Shown piece by piece: positions 32,062 to 40,913 of a stretch of DNA of 64,000 nucleotides; the stretch's first letter is position 1; every line of letters begins with the position of its first letter. Location: positions 62,001 through 126,000 of the forward strand of contig OY762308.1 in NCBI GenBank assembly GCA_963665555.2, written 5' to 3'. The notes under the pieces were generated by a model. That model had not been told where the DNA came from, ran no database searches, and was given only the letters and a program-made list of their open reading frames with translations. Source of the stretch: CAXXXW01 sp963665555 (lineage in GTDB: Bacteria > Pseudomonadota > Alphaproteobacteria > Thalassobaculales > Thalassobaculaceae). A program made the translations under genes and the position numbers.

Positions 32062-33672
32062 ATGGACGCGACGAAGGCCGCCTGGGAGGCGTTGCGCCGG
32101 CTGGCGCCGGATACGGGGCGGCCGGGGGCGCTGCGCGGGCTGTTCGACGCCGACCCCGGGCGGTTCGGGCGGTTCTCGTTGCGATTCGACGACCTGCTGG
32201 TCGATTTCTCGAAGCAGTTCGTGACGGAAGAGACGATGGCGGCGCTTTGCCGCCTCGCCCGGCTGTCGGGGCTGGAGGCGCGGCGCGACGCCATGCTGTC
32301 CGGCGCCAGGGTCAACGCGACCGAGGGCCGGGCGGCGCTCCATACGGCGCTGCGCGCCCCGCCCGGCGCGGTCGTCGAGGTCGATGGCGCGAATGTCGTT
32401 CCCTGGGTCCACGGGGTCCTGGATCGGGTTTGCGCCTTCGCCGCCGCCGTCCGCGACGGGGCGGAGACGGGCGCGACCGGCCGCGCCTTTACCGATGTCG
32501 TGCATCTCGGGACCGGCGGCTCGGCGCTGGGGCCGGCGGCGGTCGTCCGCGCGCTCGCGCCCCGGGCCGGGGACGGGCCGCGCGTGCAATTCGTGGCCAA
32601 CGCGGACGGGACGGAACTGGCCGACGCGCTCCGCGGCCTCGATCCGGCGCGCGTGCTGTTCCTCGTCGCGTCGAAGACCTTCGCGACGGCCGAAACGACG
32701 CTGAACGCCGAATCGGCGCGGCGCTGGATCGCCGATGCGCTGGGCGAGGGGGCGGCGGGCGCCCATTTCGCGGCGATAACGGCCGCGCCGGAGCGGGCGG
32801 CGGCCTTCGGCGTCGCGCCGGAGCGGATTTTCCCGACGCCGGACTGGGCCGGCGGGCGGTATTCGCTCTGGTCGGCGATCGGCCTGCCGATCGCCATCGC
32901 CGCCGGGCCGGAGCGGTTCCGCGAACTCCTCGCCGGCGCGCGGCGGATGGACGAGCACTTCGCCGAGGCCCCGCCGGAGGCCAACATCCCGGTCGCGCTC
33001 GGCCTGGTCGGGGTCTGGAACCGCTCGGTCCTGGGCTTCGCGTCCTCGGCCGTCTTCCCCTACGAGGCGCGGCTGTCGGGCTTGGCGGCGCATCTCCAGC
33101 AGGTCGAGATGGAGTCGAACGGCAAGTCGGCGGGGATCGACGGCGCGAAGCTGGACGGGCCGGCCGGCGGCGTGCTGTGGGGCGGAGTCGGGACGGACGC
33201 GCAGCACTCCGTCTTCCAGTTCCTGCACCAGGGGAGCGACATCGTTCCCTGCGAGTTCCTCGCCGCCGCCGAGGCGGAAGGCGACCTGCCCGGACATCGC
33301 GGGGCGCTGCTCGCCGCCTGCCTCGCGCAGTCCGAGGCGCTCATGTCCGGCCGGCCGGCGGATACGGGCGCGCCGCACCGCGCCTTTCCGGGCAACCGGC
33401 CGTCCACGACGCTGCTGTGCCGGCGGTTCGACGCGCGAACGCTCGGCGCCGTGCTGGCGCTGTACGAGCACAAGACCTTCGTCCAGTCGGTGTTGTGGGG
33501 CGTGAACGCCTTCGACCAGTGGGGCGTCGAACTCGGCAAGGAGCGCGCGTCGCGCCTGCTCCCGGCCGTCGAGGGCGGCGCGCCGCCGGAAGACACGGAC
33601 GGCTCGACGCGGGGCCTGCTGGCGCATCTCGCGGCGCTGCGCGGCGGCCGGCCGCCATCGCCAGCGCGATAA
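32062..33672 (+). CDS. pgi: Glucose-6-phosphate isomerase
   Basis: A 536-residue protein. The two PGI signatures are clear: GGRYSLWSAIGLPI and WGVNAFDQWGVELGK. HLGTGGSALGPAAV, ESNGKSAGIDG and the HQGSD segment also fit. It interconverts glucose 6-phosphate and fructose 6-phosphate in the cytoplasm. ATG 32062 has a GGAGGACGGG ribosome binding site. The divergent RibD-like reductase begins 118 bases upstream, so promoters for both lie between them. Confidence 0.96.
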   Translation: MDATKAAWEALRRLAPDTGRPGALRGLFDADPGRFGRFSLRFDDLLVDFSKQFVTEETMAALCRLARLSGLEARRDAMLSGARVNATEGRAALHTALRAPPGAVVEVDGANVVPWVHGVLDRVCAFAAAVRDGAETGATGRAFTDVVHLGTGGSALGPAAVVRALAPRAGDGPRVQFVANADGTELADALRGLDPARVLFLVASKTFATAETTLNAESARRWIADALGEGAAGAHFAAITAAPERAAAFGVAPERIFPTPDWAGGRYSLWSAIGLPIAIAAGPERFRELLAGARRMDEHFAEAPPEANIPVALGLVGVWNRSVLGFASSAVFPYEARLSGLAAHLQQVEMESNGKSAGIDGAKLDGPAGGVLWGGVGTDAQHSVFQFLHQGSDIVPCEFLAAAEAEGDLPGHRGALLAACLAQSEALMSGRPADTGAPHRAFPGNRPSTTLLCRRFDARTLGAVLALYEHKTFVQSVLWGVNAFDQWGVELGKERASRLLPAVEGGAPPEDTDGSTRGLLAHLAALRGGRPPSPAR

Positions 33673-33675
33673 CGC

Positions 33676-33699
33676 GCGCGCCGCCGCCCGGCGGCGCGC
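33676..33699 (+). terminator. Strong GC hairpin after pgi
   Basis: A perfect 10-bp stem GCGCGCCGCC / GGCGGCGCGC with a 4-base loop starts 4 bases after the pgi stop. There is no T run, so it would act as a Rho-type or attenuating structure. The next transcription unit begins just beyond it. Confidence 0.45.
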
Positions 33700-33706
33700 C
33701 CGATCG

Positions 33707-33713
33707 TATATAA
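33707..33713 (+). promoter_or_regulatory. TATATAA element upstream of the MaoC operon
   Basis: A lone AT-rich TATATAA 33 bases before the MaoC gene, in otherwise GC-rich DNA, is a probable -10 box. The region where the -35 would sit falls inside the preceding hairpin, so no -35 match is visible. Confidence 0.4.
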
Positions 33714-33745
33714 GGGGCGCCGCACGGGCGGGGGAGGAGCGCGCG

Positions 33746-34228
33746 ATGGAAACGGTCGGGCTGGGATTCCACTACGAGGAACTGCCGCTTGGGCGTCGGT
33801 TCAGGACGATCGGGCGCACCGTCACCGACGCCGACATCACCAACTTCGTCAACGCCACCGGCATGACGGAGAACCTGTTCGTCGACCTGGAGTACCTCAG
33901 GACAAGGAGCGACATAAAGGGCCGGGTCGCGCCCGCCGCGCTGGTCTACAGCTTCGCGGAGGGGCTGCTGGTGCAGGCGACGATGCAGCACACGGGCCAG
34001 GCCTTCCTCAACATGCAGCTGGACGTGCACGGGCCGACGCTGGCGGGCGACACCGTCCATGTCGAATGCGAGGTGGTCGAGGCGCGGCTGACCCGCCGGC
34101 CGGGGCGCGGCCTGGTGCGCACGCGCAACCGCATCGTCAAGCAGGACGGCGCCGCCGTCATCACCTACACGCCGCTGCGCATGGTGAAATGCCTCGACGA
34201 GTCGCTGCGCCGGGAGGCGGCGGAGTAG
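33746..34228 (+). CDS. MaoC-like hotdog dehydratase
   Basis: A 160-residue single hotdog protein. FEDL-type start (YEELPLGRRFRTIGRTVTDADITNFVNATGM), followed by KGRVAPAALVYSFAEGLL and NMQLDVHGPTLAGDTVHVECEV, are features of the MaoC/(R)-enoyl-CoA hydratase group. It would hydrate an unsaturated acyl-CoA. It heads a run of CoA-ester genes with a ligase, a second MaoC protein, an enoyl-CoA hydratase and an acyl-CoA dehydrogenase; the substrate is unknown. Confidence 0.86.
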   Translation: METVGLGFHYEELPLGRRFRTIGRTVTDADITNFVNATGMTENLFVDLEYLRTRSDIKGRVAPAALVYSFAEGLLVQATMQHTGQAFLNMQLDVHGPTLAGDTVHVECEVVEARLTRRPGRGLVRTRNRIVKQDGAAVITYTPLRMVKCLDESLRREAAE

Positions 34229-34235
34229 CCCCTCG

Positions 34236-35798
34236 ATGACCGCGCTCACCGGCTATACGAGCTACGCCGACGCGCATCGGCGGTTCTCCAGGCGCGCGCT
34301 GTGGGCGCTGTTCGACGGCGACCGCGAGCGGCTCAACATCGCCCACGAATGCCTCGACCGCCACCCGCGCGGCCGCCGCGCGGTGCGGATCGCGCGCGCC
34401 GACGGGCCGGCGGAGAGCTTCGACTTCGGAACGCTGTCGGACATGTCGGGCCGGGTGGCGAACTGGCTGGTCCGCCGCGGCGTCGCCAGGGGGGAGCGGG
34501 TGGCGATCGTGCTCGACCCGTCGCTCGCCTTCTACGCGACGCTGTTCGGGACCATGAAGGCGGGCGCGGTGGCGACGCCGCTGTTCACCGCCTTCGGCCC
34601 GGACGGGCTGGCCGCCCGCTTCGAGGATTGCGCGCCCGCGCTGGCGATCCTGGCGCCGGAGAAGGCCGGCCTGGCGGGCCTCGCCGGCGTCGATTGCGTC
34701 GTCGCCGACGACGCCTTCCTCGCCGAACTGATGCGCGAGGAGCCGGGGTTCGCGCCCGACACCTCCTCGGCCGACATGGCGATGTACCAGTACACTTCCG
34801 GCACCTCGCGGGAGTTGCCGGAGGCGGTCAGGCACCGCCACCGGGCCGTCGTGACCGTGGCGATCGCCGCGCTCTACGCCACCGGCGTGCGGCCGGGCGA
34901 CCGTTTCATGTGCCCGTCCTCGCCGGCCTGGGGGCACGGGCTGTGGCACGGCACGCTGGCGCCGCTGGCGCTCGGCGTCGAGGTCGCCGCCTGGACGGGG
35001 AAGTTCGACCCGCTCCGCCTGTTCGACGCGCTGGAGGAATTCGGGATCGACAACCTCTCGGCCGCGGCGACGCATTACCGGATGATGCGGCTCGCCGGCG
35101 CGGGGGCCGGGCGGCGGCTTCCGCTGCGCAAGCTCTCCTTCACCGGCGAGCCGATCGACGGCGAGACGGCGGACTGGGCGCGGGCGACCTTCGGCGAGGA
35201 CGTGCGCAGCATCTACGGCAGCACCGAGGTGGGCGTGATCGTCGCCGGCTATCCGGGCGCGGAAGACCTGCCGGCGCGGCCGGGGTCGCTCGGCAAGCCG
35301 CTGCCCGGCTGCGAGGTGGCGATCCTCGACCCCGAGGGCCGGCCCCGCGCGCCCGGCGAGATCGGCGAGATCGTGCTGCGCCGCGCCGGCGGCGACTGGT
35401 TCCGCGTCAAGGACCTCGGCCATGTGGACGAGGACGGGTACTTCTTCCACCACGGCCGGGCCGACGACGCGATTATCTCCGCCGGCTGGACGCTGAGCGC
35501 GGTGGAGATCGAGGACGCGCTGCTGAAGCACCCGGACGTGGGCGAGGCCGCCGCCATCGGCGTCCCGGACCCGGAGCGCGGGCAGGCGGTGAAGGCGTTC
35601 GTCGTTTCGGGCCGCGCCGGGAGCGACGGGTTCGCCGGCGAGCTGCGGGAGATCGCGCGGAGCCGGCTCGGCCGGCACGCCTGGCCGCGCCATGTCGCCT
35701 TCGTGGCGTCGCTGCCCAAGACGCCCGCCGGCAAGGTCAACCGCAAGGCGCTGCGCGACCGCGAACGCGCGCGGCGCGAGAAGGAGGAGGCCGCGTGA
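34236..35798 (+). CDS. Acyl-CoA ligase (AMP-forming) with altered A3 loop
   Basis: A 520-residue adenylate-forming enzyme. The P-loop region reads YTSGTSRELPEAVRHRHRA, where the usual TSGTTGxPKG is expected: the Gly and Lys are missing. Other core motifs are normal: IYGSTEVGV, a GDWFRVKDLGHVDEDGYF hinge, and the catalytic Lys in PKTPAGKVNRKAL. The ligase probably activates a carboxylic acid to its CoA ester for the neighbouring enzymes. A similar variant loop is seen in some benzoate-ligase-like enzymes, so it may be a subfamily feature. It starts 8 bases after the MaoC gene. Confidence 0.85.
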   Translation: MTALTGYTSYADAHRRFSRRALWALFDGDRERLNIAHECLDRHPRGRRAVRIARADGPAESFDFGTLSDMSGRVANWLVRRGVARGERVAIVLDPSLAFYATLFGTMKAGAVATPLFTAFGPDGLAARFEDCAPALAILAPEKAGLAGLAGVDCVVADDAFLAELMREEPGFAPDTSSADMAMYQYTSGTSRELPEAVRHRHRAVVTVAIAALYATGVRPGDRFMCPSSPAWGHGLWHGTLAPLALGVEVAAWTGKFDPLRLFDALEEFGIDNLSAAATHYRMMRLAGAGAGRRLPLRKLSFTGEPIDGETADWARATFGEDVRSIYGSTEVGVIVAGYPGAEDLPARPGSLGKPLPGCEVAILDPEGRPRAPGEIGEIVLRRAGGDWFRVKDLGHVDEDGYFFHHGRADDAIISAGWTLSAVEIEDALLKHPDVGEAAAIGVPDPERGQAVKAFVVSGRAGSDGFAGELREIARSRLGRHAWPRHVAFVASLPKTPAGKVNRKALRDRERARREKEEAA

Positions 35799-36958
35799 AC
35801 GACGCCCGGACCGAGGGCGGGGGCTTCCCCCGCATCACCGACGCCGCGCTCGACGAGTTGCGACGGCGCGTCGGCGTCAGGATTTCGCGCGACCCGGAGC
35901 CGTGGTGCCACGAGGCCACCCGCGACAACATCCGCCACTACGCCCACGGGATCGGCGACGACAACCCGCTGTGGTGCGAGCCGGACTACGCGCGCGGAAC
36001 CCGCCACGGCGACGTGGTCGCGCCGCCGTCCTTCCTGTTCGCGGCGAGCCGGATCGCGTCCGGCTATGTGGGCGGGCTGCCGGGAATCCACGCCATGTGG
36101 GCCGGCGCCGACTGGACCTGGCGCGGGCCCGTGCGGCGCAACGAGGAAATCCACACCGAATCCTACCTGAAGGACCTGATCGAGCGCGAGACGCGGTTCT
36201 CCGGCCGGGCGATCCAGCAGGTTTACCATGTCGACTTCTACAACCGCGACGGCGCGCCGATCGCCGAGTGCGACAGCTGGTGCTTCCGCACCGAGCGCGA
36301 CACGGCGCGCGAGCGGGGCGTCAAGTACGACGACCTGAAGCGGCGCGGCGAGAAACGCTACACCGAGGCCGAACTGGCGGAAATCCACGAGGCCTACGCG
36401 CGCGAGGAGATCCGGGGCGCGCGGCCGCGCCTGTTCGAGGACACCGAGATCGGCGAGAAGCTGCCGCGCATGGCCAAGGGGCCGATGACCGTCACCGGCT
36501 TCATCGCCTTCGCCCAGGGCTGGGGCGGGCTGTACATCCGCGCCAACCGGCTCGCCTGGAAGCAGGCGCGCCGCCATCCCGGCCTCGGCATCCCCAACCG
36601 CTTCAACATCCCGGACTGCCCGGAACGGGTGCACTGGGAGCGGGAGTTCGCGACGGAAGTGGGCGCGCCGGGCGCCTACGACTACGGCCCCGAACGGTGC
36701 TCCTGGATGACGCACCACCTCACCGACTGGATGGGCGACGACGGGTTCCTCGTCTCCTCCTCCACCAAGATCCGCCGCCACAACCCCGAGGGCGACACGC
36801 TGTTCATCGAGGGCGAGGTGACCGGCAAGCGCGAGGAAGGCGGCGCGGGCCTGGTGGAGATCGCCCACGAGGGCCGCAACCAGGACGGCGAACTGTCGAT
36901 CCTGGGAACCGCCGTCGTCCGGCTGCCGCGCCGCGCGGACCCCGGCCCCGGCGGGTGA
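35795..36958 (+). CDS. Double hotdog MaoC/FAS1-like dehydratase
   Basis: A 387-residue protein with two hotdog halves. The N-terminal half (RHYAHGIGDDNPLWCEPDYARGTRHGDVVAPPSFLF) matches the FAS1-like dehydratase region, and the second half begins at about residue 205 (ARPRLFEDTEIGEKLPRMAKGPMTVTGFIAFAQGWGG). Such proteins hydrate acyl-CoA esters. It starts with GTG overlapping the ligase stop (GTGA at 35795-35798), so the operon is translationally coupled. Confidence 0.84.
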   Translation: MNDARTEGGGFPRITDAALDELRRRVGVRISRDPEPWCHEATRDNIRHYAHGIGDDNPLWCEPDYARGTRHGDVVAPPSFLFAASRIASGYVGGLPGIHAMWAGADWTWRGPVRRNEEIHTESYLKDLIERETRFSGRAIQQVYHVDFYNRDGAPIAECDSWCFRTERDTARERGVKYDDLKRRGEKRYTEAELAEIHEAYAREEIRGARPRLFEDTEIGEKLPRMAKGPMTVTGFIAFAQGWGGLYIRANRLAWKQARRHPGLGIPNRFNIPDCPERVHWEREFATEVGAPGAYDYGPERCSWMTHHLTDWMGDDGFLVSSSTKIRRHNPEGDTLFIEGEVTGKREEGGAGLVEIAHEGRNQDGELSILGTAVVRLPRRADPGPGG

Positions 36959-37016
36959 CGGGCCGGGCGCGACGGTCTAAAAGGACCGCCTGGAACACGG
37001 AGCGACCGAGGCAGGG

Positions 37017-37822
<806 letters not shown>

Positions 37823-37826
<4 letters not shown>

Positions 37827-38686
37827 CGGGCGCGGCGGCGGGGGCGCGCGCGGCGCCGGGGGCATGGGTGGAGCCGGTTCCGGCGGCCACCGTCATGGCG
37901 CTGCGCGACCGGCCGGGCGGGATCGAGGTGCTGATGGTCCAGCGGACCCGCAAGGCCGACTTCGCCGGCGGCGCCCTGCTGTTCCCCGGCGGCAAGGTGG
38001 ACGAGGCGGACCGCGCGGCGGCGCGCTCCGGGCGCTGCGCGCTCCCCGACGGCCTCGCGGAGGAGGCGGCCGCGATCCGCGTCGCCGGCGTGCGCGAGGT
38101 CTTCGAGGAGGCGAACATCCTGTTCGCGCGCGAGGCCGGCGCGCCCGATCCGATCTCCACCGAACGCGCCCTGGCGCTGAGCGCGAAACACCGCCCGGCG
38201 CTGCTCGCCGGCGCGACGACGCTGCTGGAGATCGCGGAGGCGGAGGACCTGGAGATCGCGACCGACCGGCTGGTCCCCTTCGCGCGCTGGATCACGCCCG
38301 AGGGCGGGCGCCGGCGCTTCGACACGCATTTCCTGGTGGCCCGCGCGCCGCGCGGCCAGGTCGCGCTGCACGACGGCCGGGAGACGCTGGAGACGCTGTG
38401 GATCGAGCCGGAGGCCGCGATCGCCGACGCCGAGGCGGGGCGCCGGCGCGTGGTGTTCCCGACGCGCATGAACCTGCGCAAGGTCGCGCGCTCGGCCACG
38501 GCGGACGAGGCGGTGGCGCTGGCCGCGCGGACGCCGATCGTCACGGTCCAGCCCCAGGTCCGCGAGGCCGGCGGCAGGCGCCACCTGAAAATCCCGATCG
38601 AGGCCGGATACGGCCTGTCCGAAACCACGGTGGACTATTCGGCCTCCGACCGTCCGCCGCCCCCGACACCGGCCGGAGAGGCTTGA
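37823..38686 (+). CDS. Nudix hydrolase, NUDT19-like CoA diphosphatase type
   Basis: A 287-residue Nudix protein. GGALLFPGGKVDEAD is followed, after an insertion of about 26 residues, by VAGVREVFEEANI, so the Nudix box is interrupted as in the NUDT7/NUDT19 CoA-diphosphatase group. CoA or acyl-CoA cleavage fits its place among CoA-ester genes. GTG start at 37823 overlaps the hydratase stop (GTGA). The N-terminal 20 residues are Ala-rich. Confidence 0.85.
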
Positions 38687-38689
38687 GAC

Positions 38690-39856
38690 ATGGATTTCGC
38701 GCTCGGCGAGGACCGCCAGACCATCCGCGACACGATCCTGAAGGTGGCCGCGGATTTCGACGACGACTACTGGCTGGAGAAGGACCGCGACGGCGGCTTC
38801 CCGGAAGAGTTCTACCGCGCCTTCGCCTCCGGCGGCTGGCTCGGCGTCGCCATGCCGGAGGCGTATGGCGGGGCCGGCCTCGGCATCGTCGAGGCGGCGC
38901 TGATGATGCAGGCGGTCGCGGAGTCGGGCGCCGGGATGAGCGGGGCCTCGGCGCTGCACATGAACATTTTCGGCCTGAAGCCGGTGGAGCTGTTCGGCGA
39001 CGAGGAGCAGCGCCGCCGCTTCCTCCCGCCGCTGATCGAGGGCCGGGAGAAGGCGTGCTTCGCGGTGACGGAGCCGAATGTGGGCCTCGACACCACGCGG
39101 CTCAAGACCCGCGCCCGGCCCGACGGCAACGGCTATGTCGTCCACGGGGAAAAGGTCTGGATCTCGACCGCCCAGGTCGCCGACAAGATGCTGATCCTGA
39201 CCCGCACCAGCGAACTGGAGGAGGTGGACAGGCCGACCGACGGGCTGACGCTGTTCTACACCGACCTCGACCGCGACCGGGTCGAGGTGCGCGAGATCGA
39301 CAAGATGGGCCGCAAGGCGGTGGACAGCAACATGCTCTTCATCGACGGGCTGAAGGTCCCGGCGGAGGACCGGATCGGCGAGGAGGGCAAGGGCTTCCGC
39401 TACCTGCTGCACGGGCTGAACCCCGAACGCATCCTGATCGCCGCCGAGGCGGTCGGCATCGGCCGGGCGGCGCTGCGCCGCGCGACGGAGTACGCGAAGG
39501 AGCGCGTGGTGTTCGGCCGGCCGATCGGGATGAACCAGGGCGTGCAGCACCCGCTCGCCGAATGCTGGGCGCGGCTGGAGGCGGCGAACCTGATGGCGAT
39601 GAAGGCCGCGACCCTGTTCGACGCCGGCGAACCCTGCGGGGCGGAGGCCAACGCCGCCAAGTACCTCGCCGCCGAGGCGGGGTTCGAGGCGTGCCAGACC
39701 GCCGTGATGACCCATGGCGGCTTCGGCTACGCCAAGGAGTACCAGGTCGAGCGCTACCTCCGCGAGGTCATGGTCGCCCGCATCGCCCCGGTCAGCCCCC
39801 AACTGGTCCTGAGCTACATCGCCGAACGCGTGCTGGGCCTGCCGAAGTCCTACTGA
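38690..39856 (+). CDS. Acyl-CoA dehydrogenase
   Basis: A 388-residue flavoprotein. CFAVTEPNVGLDTTRLKTRA, HGEKVWISTAQVADKMLIL and the VFGRPIGMNQGVQHPLAE and YLREVMVARIAPVSPQL regions are classical for the ACAD fold with FAD. It oxidises an acyl-CoA to a 2,3-enoyl-CoA with electron transfer to ETF. It begins 3 bases after the Nudix gene and ends the operon. Chain length is not predictable. Confidence 0.93.
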   Translation: MDFALGEDRQTIRDTILKVAADFDDDYWLEKDRDGGFPEEFYRAFASGGWLGVAMPEAYGGAGLGIVEAALMMQAVAESGAGMSGASALHMNIFGLKPVELFGDEEQRRRFLPPLIEGREKACFAVTEPNVGLDTTRLKTRARPDGNGYVVHGEKVWISTAQVADKMLILTRTSELEEVDRPTDGLTLFYTDLDRDRVEVREIDKMGRKAVDSNMLFIDGLKVPAEDRIGEEGKGFRYLLHGLNPERILIAAEAVGIGRAALRRATEYAKERVVFGRPIGMNQGVQHPLAECWARLEAANLMAMKAATLFDAGEPCGAEANAAKYLAAEAGFEACQTAVMTHGGFGYAKEYQVERYLREVMVARIAPVSPQLVLSYIAERVLGLPKSY

Positions 39857-39870
39857 AGCGGCACGGCCCG

Positions 39871-40746
39871 TCAGGCGCGGATGCGCGCGCGGCGTTCGCG
39901 GTAGAGGACGTAGACGCCGGCGCCGGCGATGATCGCGGAGCCGATCCAGGTCTCGGCGCTCGGCGCGTCGCCGAAGACGATGTAGCCGAGCGCGACGACC
40001 CACACCAGCTTGGTGTAGTTGAACGGCGCGATCAGCGACGCCTCGGCCCGCTCGAAGGCGGCGATCACCAGCAGGTGCGCCATCGCCCCCATGCAGCCGG
40101 TGCCGAGGAAGACCAGCCAGTGGACCGGCTCCGGCGGCGTCCAGACGAACGGCACGAGCAGGCTGATCCAGGCCAGCCCGCCGAGGCCGGTGTGGAACAG
40201 CGTCGTCAGCGTCTTCTCCGTCGCGGCGAGCGAGCGCGTGACGATCTGGAACAGCGCGAAGAAGCACGCGCTCGCCAGCGGCATCGCCGAGGCCCAGTGC
40301 CACAACTCCCCGCCCGGCCGGACCACCACCAGCACGCCGGCCAGCCCGACCGCCACCGCGACCCAGCGGTGCGGCCCCACCCGCTCCTTCAGCAGCGGCG
40401 CCGACAGCGCGACGATGAACAGCGGCGCGGTGAAGCCGATCACCGTCACCTCCGCGATCGGCAGGTAGGTCAATCCCACGAAGAGCGTCGAGATCGAACC
40501 GACCAGAAGCGCCGGGCGGCAGATCTGCGCCAGCCGCCGCCGGGTCGCCAGCAAGGTCGACAGCCGCACGCCCCGGACCGCGAACAAGACCGCCTGCGTC
40601 GACACGATCCCGACGAAATAGCCCCAGACCAGCTGCACCGCGTGCAATTCGTCGGTGAACGCCTTGCAGGTGGTGTCCACGACGGCGATCAGCAGGATCG
40701 CGAGCGAAAACATGCAGACGGCCGCCATCGGTCGCTGCTCGGTCAT
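39871..40746 (-). CDS. EamA/DMT-superfamily transporter
   Basis: A 291-residue membrane protein with about ten transmembrane segments in two EamA repeats. Conserved DMT traits are the internal PIAEVTVIGFTAPLFIVALSAPLLKE of the first repeat and ASLIAPFNYTKLVWVVALGYIVFG of the second. It is an inner-membrane exporter or importer of a metabolite. It is convergent with the acyl-CoA dehydrogenase and divergent from the dimethylglycine-dehydrogenase-like gene. Confidence 0.9.
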   Translation of the reverse strand: MTEQRPMAAVCMFSLAILLIAVVDTTCKAFTDELHAVQLVWGYFVGIVSTQAVLFAVRGVRLSTLLATRRRLAQICRPALLVGSISTLFVGLTYLPIAEVTVIGFTAPLFIVALSAPLLKERVGPHRWVAVAVGLAGVLVVVRPGGELWHWASAMPLASACFFALFQIVTRSLAATEKTLTTLFHTGLGGLAWISLLVPFVWTPPEPVHWLVFLGTGCMGAMAHLLVIAAFERAEASLIAPFNYTKLVWVVALGYIVFGDAPSAETWIGSAIIAGAGVYVLYRERRARIRA

Positions 40747-40913
40747 CGGCGGGTCTCCAGGCGGCGGCCGGCCGGCGGGGCGCGGCCGGGCGGGGCCGGC
40801 GCGCCCCCGGACCCGGCTCCGCCGCGACGGGAACGGACAACGACGGGCGGGACGGCACGATCCCCAACAAGGTATCCTCGCGCCCGCCCGCCGTCCATCG
40901 GGGAGAACCGCCC

